From the NCBI GenBank assembly GCA_006227085.1, contig SBFY01000106.1:1-5934 (forward strand): a DNA stretch of 5,934 nt, in the 5' to 3' direction. The position numbers and the translations under genes were made by a program. The notes beneath the pieces were generated by a model that searched no databases, had not been told where the DNA came from, and saw only the letters and a program-made list of their open reading frames with translations. This stretch comes from Gammaproteobacteria bacterium. Its GTDB lineage: Bacteria > Pseudomonadota > Gammaproteobacteria > Pseudomonadales > M0112. This document shows positions 1 through 5,934 of this stretch, one piece after another. Position 1 is the stretch's first letter, and each line of letters begins with the position of its first letter.

Positions 1-3
1 GGC

Positions 4-795
4 GTGGCCAGCGATGAAACCCCGGTAGCCCGCCGCTGGGCGCAGTATTTCGAAGCCCCGATGATCCTGATCGCCTTCTGGCTACTCGGGCTCTGGTATG
101 TTGAAACCCGTTACGCCATCGAACCACAGGTGCGTTTCAGCCAGGACCTGGCCATCTGGCTGTTTTTTGTGCTTGAAAGCGTTGTGTTGACCAGCCTGGT
201 GCAGCACAAGATCCGTTACCTGCTCAGCAACTGGGTCAACCTGTTGATCATCGCCGCAGGGGTTGGCATTTTATGGGGCGATTCCCCCATTGCCGGTACG
301 CTGCGTTCACTGCGTTTATTGCTGGTGATCGGTTTGTTGCTGGAAGCCTCCGGCGGGTTCCGGCGCGTGCTGGCGCGCCATCACCTCGGCTCAACACTGG
401 CCGTCAGCATGGTGATTACCGTGATTGCGGGCATCATGATTGCCGGTATTGATCCCGGTATCCGCAACATTACCGATGGCATCTGGTGGGCCTGGGTGAC
501 GGTGACCACCGTCGGTTATGGTGATGTGGTGCCGACGTCCACCGAAGGCAAGATTTTCGGCGCCCTGCTGATTGCCATGGGCATCGGCCTGTTCTCGATG
601 ATCACCGCCAGTTTCACCGTGTATTTCGTCGAGCAGGATGAGCAAAAGGAAAACCTCGAGCTGTCATTGCTCTCGGCGGAATTCAAGGCGCGCATGGATC
701 GGATGGAAGCCAAGCTCGACACGCTGATCCGCGAGCAACACGCCAAGGGCATCACAGCGCCTGAAGCGGACCACGAGCCTTCGAAAACAGATTAA
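4..795 (+). CDS. Voltage-gated-like potassium channel protein (start uncertain, may extend past left edge)
   Basis: Probable inner-membrane K+ channel of the six-helix ion-transport type. Hydrophobic stretches fit S1 (about residues 19-35), S2 (48-66), S3 (72-92), an S4-like helix (100-118) and S5 (130-149). A pore loop follows with the selectivity filter TVGYGD at 169-174, then S6 (183-210). The TxGYGD filter is the hallmark of K+ channels, so selectivity for K+ is well supported; gating is inference. The S4-like segment carries only R101 and R104 in its first part, then an uncharged run before R120/R121, so voltage sensing may be weak. After S6 comes a charged, probably coiled-coil tail (about 211-245) with no recognisable ligand-binding or RCK domain. 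The GTG at 4 is the first start codon in the window, but the frame is open to base 1, so the true start may lie outside. Its 3' end overlaps ycfH tail to tail. A functional partnership with the minus-strand genes is not indicated. Confidence 0.85.
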   Translation: MASDETPVARRWAQYFEAPMILIAFWLLGLWYVETRYAIEPQVRFSQDLAIWLFFVLESVVLTSLVQHKIRYLLSNWVNLLIIAAGVGILWGDSPIAGTLRSLRLLLVIGLLLEASGGFRRVLARHHLGSTLAVSMVITVIAGIMIAGIDPGIRNITDGIWWAWVTVTTVGYGDVVPTSTEGKIFGALLIAMGIGLFSMITASFTVYFVEQDEQKENLELSLLSAEFKARMDRMEAKLDTLIREQHAKGITAPEADHEPSKTD

Positions 796-1546
796 AGAAG
801 TTTTCGCCGGTAACGCGGATCACTTCGTCAACCGTCACACCCTTCAATCGTGCCACTTCCGCTGCGACTGCCGGCAGGTATTTCGGTTCATTGGGTTTAC
901 CGCGATACGGGACAGGTGCCAGGTACGGTGAATCGGTTTCCACCAGCAGGCGATCCAGCGGCACTTGCCTGACCACCTCACGCAAATCATCGGCATTGCG
1001 GAAGGTGATGATCCCTGAGAACGATACATAAAAACCAAGATCGAGCGCGGCCTTCGCCATGTCCCAGGATTCGGTAAAGCAATGCATGACACCCACCGCA
1101 TCACGGCTGGCGTGTTCGCGCATCAAGGCCAGCGTGTCATCCACTGCTTCACGCGTATGAATAATCACCGGCAGTTTTTCCTGCGCGGCAAAATCGAGAT
1201 GCGCAGCAAAGGAATCCATCTGCAGCTGGCGGTTTTCGCTGGCATAGTGGTAATCGAGCCCGGTCTCACCGACGGCCACCACACGCGGGTGCCTCGCCCA
1301 TTGCGAGAGGAATGACAGATCCGGCGCCTTGTCTTCCAGGTCCAGCGGGTGCACACCGACTGAAGCGACAATGTCCGGCCAGCGTTCAGCAATGCCCACC
1401 ACATCGGCCACATTGCCCTGATCAATGCAGACGCACAGGAACCCATTCACCCCTGCCTCACGCGCCTGCGTGAGGGCAGCGGGTAATCCATCAGTGTCGG
1501 GAGGGAGTTTCAGGCGGTCGAGATGACAGTGGGAATCCACCAGCAC
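752..1546 (-). CDS. ycfH: TatD-family metal-dependent hydrolase/DNase (YcfH type)
   Basis: 264-residue TIM-barrel metallohydrolase of the TatD family; characterised members are Mg2+-dependent 3'-5' exonucleases acting on single-stranded or damaged DNA, and some act on D-aminoacyl-tRNA. The cytosolic substrate of this one is inferred from the family. The full ligand set is visible: HxH (H6, H8 in DSHCHLD), E94 in GETGLD, H130 in IIHT, H155 in MHCFTE and D205 in ETDSPYLAP. The flanking VPYRGKPNEP and C-terminal NFFNLF are also typical. The sequence resembles E. coli YcfH, which likewise follows holB, more than TatD proper. The start is GTG at 1546, giving MLVDSHCHLD and matching the family N-terminus; the second GTG two codons later cannot be excluded. 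The gap to pilZ is 14 bp with only a weak ribosome site (GGTCAGCAG), so coupling to pilZ translation is plausible. Residues from about 252 onward are encoded in DNA shared with the converging channel gene. Confidence 0.95.
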   Translation of the reverse strand: MLVDSHCHLDRLKLPPDTDGLPAALTQAREAGVNGFLCVCIDQGNVADVVGIAERWPDIVASVGVHPLDLEDKAPDLSFLSQWARHPRVVAVGETGLDYHYASENRQLQMDSFAAHLDFAAQEKLPVIIHTREAVDDTLALMREHASRDAVGVMHCFTESWDMAKAALDLGFYVSFSGIITFRNADDLREVVRQVPLDRLLVETDSPYLAPVPYRGKPNEPKYLPAVAAEVARLKGVTVDEVIRVTGENFFNLFSKARGPLQAL

Positions 1547-1560
1547 AGCTGCTGACCGCG

Positions 1561-1902
1561 TTACATCGTGTGGGTCGGGCGATCGGAATCCAGCGAACCG
1601 GCCAGATAGGTTTCGATCTTCTTGTTGGCGGTATCGTCCTGGCCGTTGAACTGCACACCCACACCGGCCTGGCGACGGCCCGCATGCGGTGGCGTGATCC
1701 AGACGACCTTGCCGGCAACCGGGATCTTCTCCGGCTCGTCCATCAGGGTCAGCAGCATGAACACTTCATCGCCGAGCTTGTATTCCTTGGAGGTCGGGAT
1801 GAACAGCCCACCATGGGTCAGGAACGGCATGTACGAGGAGTACAGCAAGGCCTTGTCCTTGATGGTGATCGAGAGAATGCCACTGCGTGCACCAGGATTC
1901 AT
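1561..1902 (-). CDS. pilZ: Type IV pilus assembly protein PilZ
   Basis: 113-residue single-domain protein of the PilZ family, corresponding to PilZ itself, the type IV pilus biogenesis factor of Pseudomonas and Xanthomonas. Known homologues act in the cytoplasm and, in Xanthomonas, bridge the extension ATPase PilB and the regulator FimX. Visible landmarks are RSGILSITIKDK (7-17), GGLFIPT (31-37), LGDEVFMLLTLMDEPEKIPVAGKVVWITP (43-71), GVGVQFNG (80-87) and the tail DSDRPTHTM. The RxxxR motif that canonical PilZ domains use for c-di-GMP is absent, as expected for this subfamily, so direct c-di-GMP binding is unlikely. An upstream in-frame ATG at 1938 would add 12 residues, but the ATG at 1902 is preceded by GGAGG and gives the family-like MNPG-RSGIL start, so I chose it. 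The position between holB and ycfH is the same as in P. aeruginosa. It implies the organism makes type IV pili, although no other pil gene lies in the window. Confidence 0.94.
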   Translation of the reverse strand: MNPGARSGILSITIKDKALLYSSYMPFLTHGGLFIPTSKEYKLGDEVFMLLTLMDEPEKIPVAGKVVWITPPHAGRRQAGVGVQFNGQDDTANKKIETYLAGSLDSDRPTHTM

Positions 1903-1906
1903 ACAA

Positions 1907-1911
1907 CCTCC
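1907..1911 (-). promoter_or_regulatory. Ribosome binding site of pilZ, deciding its start
   Basis: The minus strand reads GGAGG followed by TTGT and the ATG at 1902. The 4-nt spacer is short, but the match to the anti-Shine-Dalgarno sequence is strong. No comparable site precedes the longer alternative start at 1938. The whole spacer between holB and pilZ is 60 bp (1903-1962); I see no clear -35/-10 pair and no hairpin with a T tract in it. Confidence 0.75.
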
Positions 1912-1962
1912 GGGGTGGGTCACTATTGCCCGGCTCAAGGCCAGTGCTGTTGTTATGAGGGC

Positions 1963-2913
1963 TTATTCTAGGGCAAGGCGGGAGCCGCAGGCAATCAGCA
2001 GCTCTTCCAGCAGCAATTGCTGGTTGGGATTGGTGTGGGCGCGGTCCATCACCCGCAGCGCCTCCACCACGTCTTTCAGCGAGTCCGCCAGCGATGCGGC
2101 GGCGGCCGAGCCCTCTGCCAGCGCCTGTTGCTGCCGGGCCAGCAGGTAGCGCCACATGGCCTGCAGGCACAGGACCGTATCGAGACTGCCCCAATGCGCG
2201 GCCACGGTGAGCGGATCACTCTTGCGGGCGGACAAGGCATCCAGGTCGCTGGCGACGGTCTTGCCGACCTTCACCACCAATTCGCCGTTGTCGAGGGCAT
2301 CGATGGGTGCATTACCGCAGGCCGCCAGCCATTCGCGTGCCTGCGCTTCGCTGGCGCCGGACTGGTCCATCAGCCACGGCAGTACCGCTTCGGCTTCCGG
2401 CACCTGTACCACCTGCAACTGGCAACGCGAGATGATGGTCGCCGGCAGCCGGTGAATGGCCTCACCCGCCAGGATCAAGGAGGCTTCGCCACTGGGCTCT
2501 TCCAGCACTTTCAGCAAGGCATTGGCCGAGGCCACGTTGAGTGCTTCCGCCGGTGCCAGCAAGACAGCCTTGTGGCCGCTGATCGACGGGGTTTTCTGGA
2601 TGAATTCAATCGCTTCACGCACGGCATCAATGCCGATCTGGCCGCCGGCCTTTTCCGGCTGGATCTCGAGGTAATCCGGATGCGTCTGCGCCTGCAACAA
2701 CTGGCAGCTACGGCATTCGAGACACGGCCCATAGGAGGCCGGTGACAGGCACAGGCGGGCAGCCAGGATCCAGCGTGCCAGCGCGATCTTGCCCAGGCCA
2801 TGAGGCCCTTGCAGCATCAGGGCATGATGCATGCGCCCTTCCCGATCCTGGTTGAGGATGCGGTCGCGATCGGCTTCCAGCCATGGGTAATGCACCAGCA
2901 CGCGATCACTCAT
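1963..2913 (-). CDS. holB: DNA polymerase III subunit delta' (clamp loader)
   Basis: 316-residue delta' subunit of the DNA polymerase III clamp loader, which with delta and the tau/gamma subunits opens and loads the beta sliding clamp. Seen from the N-terminus: HHALMLQGPHGLGK (29-42), a P-loop-like segment in which the usual Ser/Thr after Lys42 is Ile43; a zinc-binding Cys set at C55, C64, C67 and C70; HPDY (78-81); GIDAVRE (94-100); ASANALLKVLEEP (128-140), very typical of this subunit; and the SRC motif at 162-164 that supplies the arginine finger. The rest is the alpha-helical collar-forming region. Length is close to E. coli HolB (334). The frame is open further upstream, but the ATG at 2913 overlaps the tmk stop as ATGA and yields the family-like N-terminus with the HHAL segment near residue 30, so it is preferred. 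E. coli delta' does not hydrolyse ATP; the degenerate P-loop here suggests the same. Confidence 0.94.
   Translation of the reverse strand: MSDRVLVHYPWLEADRDRILNQDREGRMHHALMLQGPHGLGKIALARWILAARLCLSPASYGPCLECRSCQLLQAQTHPDYLEIQPEKAGGQIGIDAVREAIEFIQKTPSISGHKAVLLAPAEALNVASANALLKVLEEPSGEASLILAGEAIHRLPATIISRCQLQVVQVPEAEAVLPWLMDQSGASEAQAREWLAACGNAPIDALDNGELVVKVGKTVASDLDALSARKSDPLTVAAHWGSLDTVLCLQAMWRYLLARQQQALAEGSAAAASLADSLKDVVEALRVMDRAHTNPNQQLLLEELLIACGSRLALE
2910..2913 (-). other. ATGA stop/start overlap of tmk and holB
   Basis: On the minus strand these four bases are ATGA, giving the holB start (ATG) and the tmk stop (TGA). Only a weak purine stretch (GGCGAAG) precedes the ATG, so holB translation probably depends on ribosomes finishing tmk. 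Coupling is an inference from the overlap. Confidence 0.85.
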
Positions 2914-3545
2914 GAGCGCTTCGCCATGACGGTTTCCAGCGCTGCACGGATACCGGACTGCACGGCCGGCAAATCCTGCGAGGCATCGACCACGCAATAA
3001 CGCTGCGGGAATTGCTGCGCGCGTTCGCGATACGCTGCCCGCACACGTTCGAAGAAATCCTGCGACTCTTGCTCAATGCGATCGGGCGCTGCATCACGCG
3101 CGCCGGCACGCTGCATACCGACTGCGACCGGCAAATCCAGCAGGATGGTCAGGTCCGGCCGCAAATCGCCCTGCACCATCGTTTCCAGTGTCGCGATGGT
3201 GTCACGGGGCAGACCACGGCCACCGCCCTGGTAGGCATAGGTGGCATCCGTGAAACGGTCACACACCACCCAGTAGCCTTCAGCCAGGGCCGGCTTGATC
3301 ACGTCTTCGACATGCTGGGCACGGGCGGCGAACATCATCAGCAATTCTGCCAAGGGGTCGACCGGTGACTGGTTGGCATCCAGCAACACCGCACGCAGGG
3401 CTTCACCCAGCGCAGTGCCACCTGGCTCTCGGGTCATCAACACCGGTTTGCCAGCAGCTTCCAGGCACGATTGCACGAAGCGCAGGTTGGTGGATTTACC
3501 TGCCCCTTCACCGCCTTCCAATGTCAGGAAAAACCCGCGTGCCAC
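2910..3545 (-). CDS. tmk: Thymidylate kinase (dTMP kinase)
   Basis: 211-residue cytosolic kinase that phosphorylates dTMP to dTDP with ATP, an essential step to dTTP. Motifs seen: P-loop GGEGAGKST (11-19); TREPGGT (38-44), which contacts the nucleotide; DRF (96-98), the equivalent of the DR(Y/H) motif; YQGGGRG (105-111), which surrounds the thymine site; and a basic lid RAGARDAAPDR (146-156) followed by IEQES. The arginines in the lid, rather than in the P-loop, place it with the E. coli-type (type II) enzymes. Length is typical (E. coli 213). The start is GTG at 3545: the P-loop begins at residue 11 and there is no in-frame ATG between it and the mltG stop, while GAAGGA lies 6 nt upstream. 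It begins 14 bp after mltG and its stop shares ATGA with the holB start, consistent with coupled translation. Confidence 0.97.
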   Translation of the reverse strand: MARGFFLTLEGGEGAGKSTNLRFVQSCLEAAGKPVLMTREPGGTALGEALRAVLLDANQSPVDPLAELLMMFAARAQHVEDVIKPALAEGYWVVCDRFTDATYAYQGGGRGLPRDTIATLETMVQGDLRPDLTILLDLPVAVGMQRAGARDAAPDRIEQESQDFFERVRAAYRERAQQFPQRYCVVDASQDLPAVQSGIRAALETVMAKRS

Positions 3546-3551
3546 TGTGCA

Positions 3552-3557
3552 TCCTTC
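3552..3557 (-). promoter_or_regulatory. Ribosome binding site supporting the GTG start of tmk
   Basis: GAAGGA on the minus strand sits 6 nt before the GTG at 3545. Two ATGs in the same short stretch are out of the tmk frame, so this site supports GTG as the real start. Confidence 0.7.
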
Positions 3558-3559
3558 AT

Positions 3560-4597
3560 CTATCGTTTAGGGCTGGAACGGTAATCGCTGTTGCGCTGCC
3601 GTACCTGGTATTTCAACACAGCTGCTTCATGTTCGGCGAGTGTGGCAGAAAATGCGTGCGAGCCATCACCTTTCGCCACAAAGTATAAGGTGTCACCGGC
3701 TTGCGGGTGCAAGGCCGCATGAATGGCCGCTTCACCGGGCATCGCAATCGGCGTGGGCGGCAGGCCATGATTGGTATAGGTGTTATACGGCGTGGGCTCT
3801 TTCAAGTGAGCCCGTGTCAGGTTGCCCTGGTAGCGATCACCCAAGCCATAAATCACGGCGGGATCGGTTTGCAGGCGCATGTTTTTCTGCAAGCGCCGAA
3901 CGAACACACCGGCAATGGCCGGGCGCTCTTCCGGTACACCGGTCTCACGTTCCACCAGCGAGGCCATGATCAATGCTTCGTAGGGAGTTTCGTACGGCAA
4001 CCCTTCCTCACGATCCGCCCACAGGCGCGACAAGGTTGCCTGCATGGCCTGAAAGGCCTGTCGCAGCACATCGAGATCACTCAAGCCTTTATGGTAAAGA
4101 TAGGTTTCTGGCAGTAACCAGCCTTCGATACTGCTGCCTTCCGGCAAACCGAGCAAACCCGCTAACGCTGCAACATCCGTCAACTCGCGTTTGAGATTGG
4201 GTGCCGCCTGCAAGGCAGCCAGCACTTGCGCAGCTGTCCAGCCTTCGGGAAAAGTGATCGCGTATTGCACCACCTGCCCGCTTTCAAAACGCTGCAGGAG
4301 CGTACGCGGTGTATCACCCTGCTGCAAACGGTATTCACCGGCATTGATGCGATACGGCTTGCGATGCAAGCGCAGGTACCAGCGCATCGGGTCAGCGCTT
4401 TTCACCAAACCCTGTTTTTCAAAATCGGCAAATACGGTGCGCACGCCCGCACCCGCCCGCACCTCGTACACCAGGCCGGCTTCCGGGATACGCATCGGCG
4501 CATCCATCCACAGGTTGAGACCATGCCAGACCACCGCAGCAAACAAGGCCAGCAGCAATGTAAAAACCGGCAATGCTTTCAACAACAGCTTACGCAT
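3560..4597 (-). CDS. mltG: Endolytic murein transglycosylase MltG (YceG)
   Basis: 345-residue inner-membrane lytic transglycosylase that cleaves nascent peptidoglycan glycan strands and is thought to terminate their polymerisation. Layout: a positively charged start (MRKLLLK) and one N-terminal membrane helix (about 8-29), a LysM-like periplasmic part (about 40-110), then the YceG catalytic domain. Family signatures are FPEGW (116-120), EGWLLPETYLY (158-168), ASLVERETG (212-220) with Glu218 as the likely catalytic residue, TDPAVIYGLG (244-253) and YNTYTNHGLPPTPI (271-284). Position 218 is also the catalytic Glu number I recall for E. coli MltG (340 residues). The frame is open 15 codons further upstream, but the ATG at 4597 is preceded by GGGGAAG with a 7-nt spacer and begins a normal signal anchor, so it is preferred. 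It overlaps the pabC 3' end by 8 bp and lies 14 bp before tmk, inside the operon. Confidence 0.95.
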   Translation of the reverse strand: MRKLLLKALPVFTLLLALFAAVVWHGLNLWMDAPMRIPEAGLVYEVRAGAGVRTVFADFEKQGLVKSADPMRWYLRLHRKPYRINAGEYRLQQGDTPRTLLQRFESGQVVQYAITFPEGWTAAQVLAALQAAPNLKRELTDVAALAGLLGLPEGSSIEGWLLPETYLYHKGLSDLDVLRQAFQAMQATLSRLWADREEGLPYETPYEALIMASLVERETGVPEERPAIAGVFVRRLQKNMRLQTDPAVIYGLGDRYQGNLTRAHLKEPTPYNTYTNHGLPPTPIAMPGEAAIHAALHPQAGDTLYFVAKGDGSHAFSATLAEHEAAVLKYQVRQRNSDYRSSPKR

Positions 4598-5402
4598 GCC
4601 ACAACTTCCCCACTGACGATTGCAAGGCACGTACCTGGTCACTCACCGCCCAGGTCTTGCCGGGTGACTGAAGTCGCGTTACCGGCATCACACCACGCAC
4701 ACTGTTGCACAGGAACACTTCATCGGCATGCAGCAGTTGCGTCAAGGTGACATCACGCACATCGACATCACAACCCAATGCCGGCAAGCCTTCATTCATT
4801 ACCCAGCTGCGCATGACACCGGCCACACCACAGCGCGATAGATCCGGCGTCAGCCATTCATCACCCTTGCGCAGGAACAGGTTACTCATGGTGCCTTCGA
4901 TCACTGCGCCGGTCACGTCCAGCATCAGGCCGTCGGCAATCGTGGCATCATCCCACTCGCGACGCGCCATCACCTGATCGAGCCGGTTCAGGTGCTTGAT
5001 CCCCGCCAAAGCCGGCTGCACTGGCAACCGCCAATCACACACGCGCACTGTGATATCACCGAACATTGCAGGCAGTGGGCGCGTTTCCAGCACACGGTGA
5101 GGCACGGCATCAATGCTTGGCGCATAGCCGCTCTTGCTTTCGCCCCGCGTGACCACCAAACGGATAACACCGTGACCGGACTCTTGCGACAACAGGCTGG
5201 CAATATCCGATTCAATGACAGCGATATCACAGGCAATGCCCAGGCGCGCAAGCGCGGATTCAAGACGTGAACGATGATACGACCACAAAGGGATGCGACT
5301 TCCGGCATGGCGCATGGTTTCAAACACACCATCGCCATAGAGGAAGCCGCGATCATGAACGCTGATATGCGCTGCCGGAGAACCGTTAACCAGTACAGGC
5401 AT
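4590..5402 (-). CDS. pabC: Aminodeoxychorismate lyase (4-amino-4-deoxychorismate lyase)
   Basis: 270-residue PLP enzyme of fold type IV that converts 4-amino-4-deoxychorismate to p-aminobenzoate and pyruvate, the pABA step of folate synthesis in the cytosol. Visible signatures: N-terminal VNG and DRGFLYGDGVFETM (17-30); the PLP lysine K136 in AGIKHLNRLDQVMAR (133-147); VIEGTMSNLFL (168-177), which binds the cofactor; and NSVRGVMPV (233-241). The IKHLNRLDQV context and the position beside mltG indicate ADC lyase rather than a branched-chain or D-amino-acid aminotransferase, which share the fold. Length matches E. coli PabC (269). The ATG at 5402 has GGAGG 8 nt upstream. It starts 26 bp after the fabF stop and overlaps mltG by 8 bp. 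Confidence 0.95.
   Translation of the reverse strand: MPVLVNGSPAAHISVHDRGFLYGDGVFETMRHAGSRIPLWSYHRSRLESALARLGIACDIAVIESDIASLLSQESGHGVIRLVVTRGESKSGYAPSIDAVPHRVLETRPLPAMFGDITVRVCDWRLPVQPALAGIKHLNRLDQVMARREWDDATIADGLMLDVTGAVIEGTMSNLFLRKGDEWLTPDLSRCGVAGVMRSWVMNEGLPALGCDVDVRDVTLTQLLHADEVFLCNSVRGVMPVTRLQSPGKTWAVSDQVRALQSSVGKLWHA
4605..4611 (-). promoter_or_regulatory. Ribosome binding site of mltG within the pabC 3' end
   Basis: The minus strand reads GGGGAAG, 7 nt before the mltG ATG at 4597. It lies inside the last codons of pabC, and the two genes overlap as ATGCGTAA (4590-4597), where the mltG ATG precedes the pabC TAA. It favours the internal ATG over the in-frame upstream start at 4642. Confidence 0.65.
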
Positions 5403-5410
5403 GAACGACG

Positions 5411-5415
5411 CCTCC
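5411..5415 (-). promoter_or_regulatory. Ribosome binding site of pabC
   Basis: GGAGG on the minus strand with an ideal 8-nt spacer to the ATG at 5402. It lies in the 26-bp gap after fabF, which holds no hairpin strong enough to be a terminator, so read-through from fabF is likely. Confidence 0.75.
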
Positions 5416-5428
5416 GGCAGCCGGGTGA

Positions 5429-5934
5429 TCAGATCTTGCGGAAAACCACGGTGCCATTGGTGCCGCCAAACCCGAACGAGTTGGACATGGCGACACGGAT
5501 TTCGCGCTGCTTGGCCTGGCCTGCCACGTAATCGAGGTCACAGCCTTCCTGCGGATTTTCCAGGTTGATCGTTGGCGGTGCCACCTGGTCACGCAATGCC
5601 AATACTGTGAAAATCGCTTCCACTGCACCGGCTGCGCCCAGCAAATGGCCAATCATGGATTTGGTTGAACTGACGGACAGCTTGTCAGCTGCACCACCAA
5701 ACACCGCACGCACGGCGCGGCTTTCCGCCAGGTCACCGGCAGGCGTGGAAGTACCATGGGCATTGATGTAATCGACTTCATCGATTGCCGCACCGGAATC
5801 TTTCATGGCATTGCGCATGGATTGCGCCGCACCACTGCCATCTTCCGGTGGTGAGGTCATGTGATAAGCATCGCCACTCATGCCAAAACCGATGAACTCG
5901 GCATAGATTTTTGCACCGCGCGCCTTGGCATGTT
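5429..5934 (-). CDS. fabF: 3-oxoacyl-[ACP] synthase II, C-terminal part (cut by the right edge)
   Basis: C-terminal portion of FabF (KAS II), which condenses malonyl-ACP with acyl-ACP in fatty-acid elongation and lengthens palmitoleate to cis-vaccenate precursors. About 167 residues are visible, starting HAKARGAKIYAEFIGFG; the first ~245 of a usual ~412, including the active-site Cys, lie beyond the window. Two catalytic histidines are seen: one in NAHGTSTPAGD (visible residue 59) and one in TKSMIGHLLGAAG (visible residue 96, with Lys at 91). Their 37-residue separation equals that of His303 and His340 in E. coli FabF, and the Lys lies five before the second His as Lys335 does. The glycine-rich SFGFGGTN loop (about 152-159) carries the gatekeeper Phe. 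The ATG at 5881 is internal methionine, not a start, since the frame and homology run to the edge. acpP would be expected further upstream. Confidence 0.96.
   Translation of the reverse strand, partial: HAKARGAKIYAEFIGFGMSGDAYHMTSPPEDGSGAAQSMRNAMKDSGAAIDEVDYINAHGTSTPAGDLAESRAVRAVFGGAADKLSVSSTKSMIGHLLGAAGAVEAIFTVLALRDQVAPPTINLENPQEGCDLDYVAGQAKQREIRVAMSNSFGFGGTNGTVVFRKI

Noticed and set aside
1903..1962. A possible promoter or terminator in the holB-pilZ spacer
   Set aside because: TTGAGC on the minus strand could be a -35, but no -10-like hexamer follows at a suitable distance. The only hairpin is a three-base GGC/GCC stem without a T tract.
1622..2149. A 175-codon plus-strand open frame across pilZ and the holB end
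   Set aside because: It is Ser/Arg/Ala-rich low-information sequence, spans two real genes on the other strand and has no family resemblance.
2017..2745. A 242-codon plus-strand open frame opposite holB
   Set aside because: It is antisense to a well-supported holB, its translation is rich in Gln, His and Arg with no recognisable motif, and such shadow frames are common in GC-rich DNA.
2914..2997. A longer holB start at 2997 adding 28 residues
   Set aside because: The extension lies inside tmk, has no family similarity, and the ATG at 2913 forms the typical ATGA junction.
4226..4750. A 174-codon plus-strand open frame opposite mltG and pabC
   Set aside because: It is antisense to two genes with intact catalytic motifs and shows only His/Arg/Gln-rich composition.
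1..5934. A novel defence, mobile or biosynthetic system
   Set aside because: Every gene is either a recognised member of a conserved gammaproteobacterial cluster or a standard K+ channel. There are no repeats, integrase, transposase, tRNA or composition shift to suggest an island.

Overview
The window is a piece of a conserved housekeeping cluster from a moderately GC-rich gammaproteobacterium. Read on the minus strand, from the right edge leftward, the order is fabF (3' part only) - pabC - mltG - tmk - holB - pilZ - ycfH (TatD family). On the plus strand, at the left edge, lies a potassium-channel-like gene that converges on ycfH. The core order fabF-pabC-mltG-tmk-holB-ycfH is the one known from E. 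coli. The extra pilZ between holB and ycfH is the arrangement known from Pseudomonas aeruginosa and related non-enteric gammaproteobacteria. This suggests a pilus-bearing, non-enteric gammaproteobacterium; I cannot name the genus from the sequence alone.

Layout: 1-795 (+) is a membrane ion channel with a TVGYGD filter, open at the left edge. 752-1546 (-) is ycfH, whose 3' end overlaps the 3' end of the channel gene by 44 bp. 1561-1902 (-) is pilZ. A 60-bp spacer (1903-1962) follows. 1963-2913 (-) is holB, sharing a 4-bp ATGA with tmk (2910-3545, -). mltG (3560-4597, -) overlaps the 3' end of pabC (4590-5402, -) by 8 bp. fabF fills 5429 to the right edge. Coding density is close to complete, no gap exceeds 60 bp, and I see no RNA gene, mobile element, CRISPR array or convincing terminator.

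The minus-strand genes look like one co-transcribed, partly translationally coupled unit. They serve envelope and chromosome growth: fatty-acid elongation (FabF), the p-aminobenzoate step of folate synthesis (PabC), peptidoglycan strand termination (MltG), dTTP supply (Tmk), the DNA polymerase clamp loader (HolB), type IV pilus assembly (PilZ) and a metal-dependent nuclease/hydrolase (YcfH). Folate and dTMP kinase both bear on thymidine nucleotide supply. The grouping is otherwise one of growth functions rather than a single pathway.

I looked for an undescribed system and did not find one. The less ordinary points are the long convergent CDS overlap between the channel and ycfH, the charge-poor S4-like helix of the channel, and a partly retained P-loop in the clamp-loader delta' subunit. 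All are modest.
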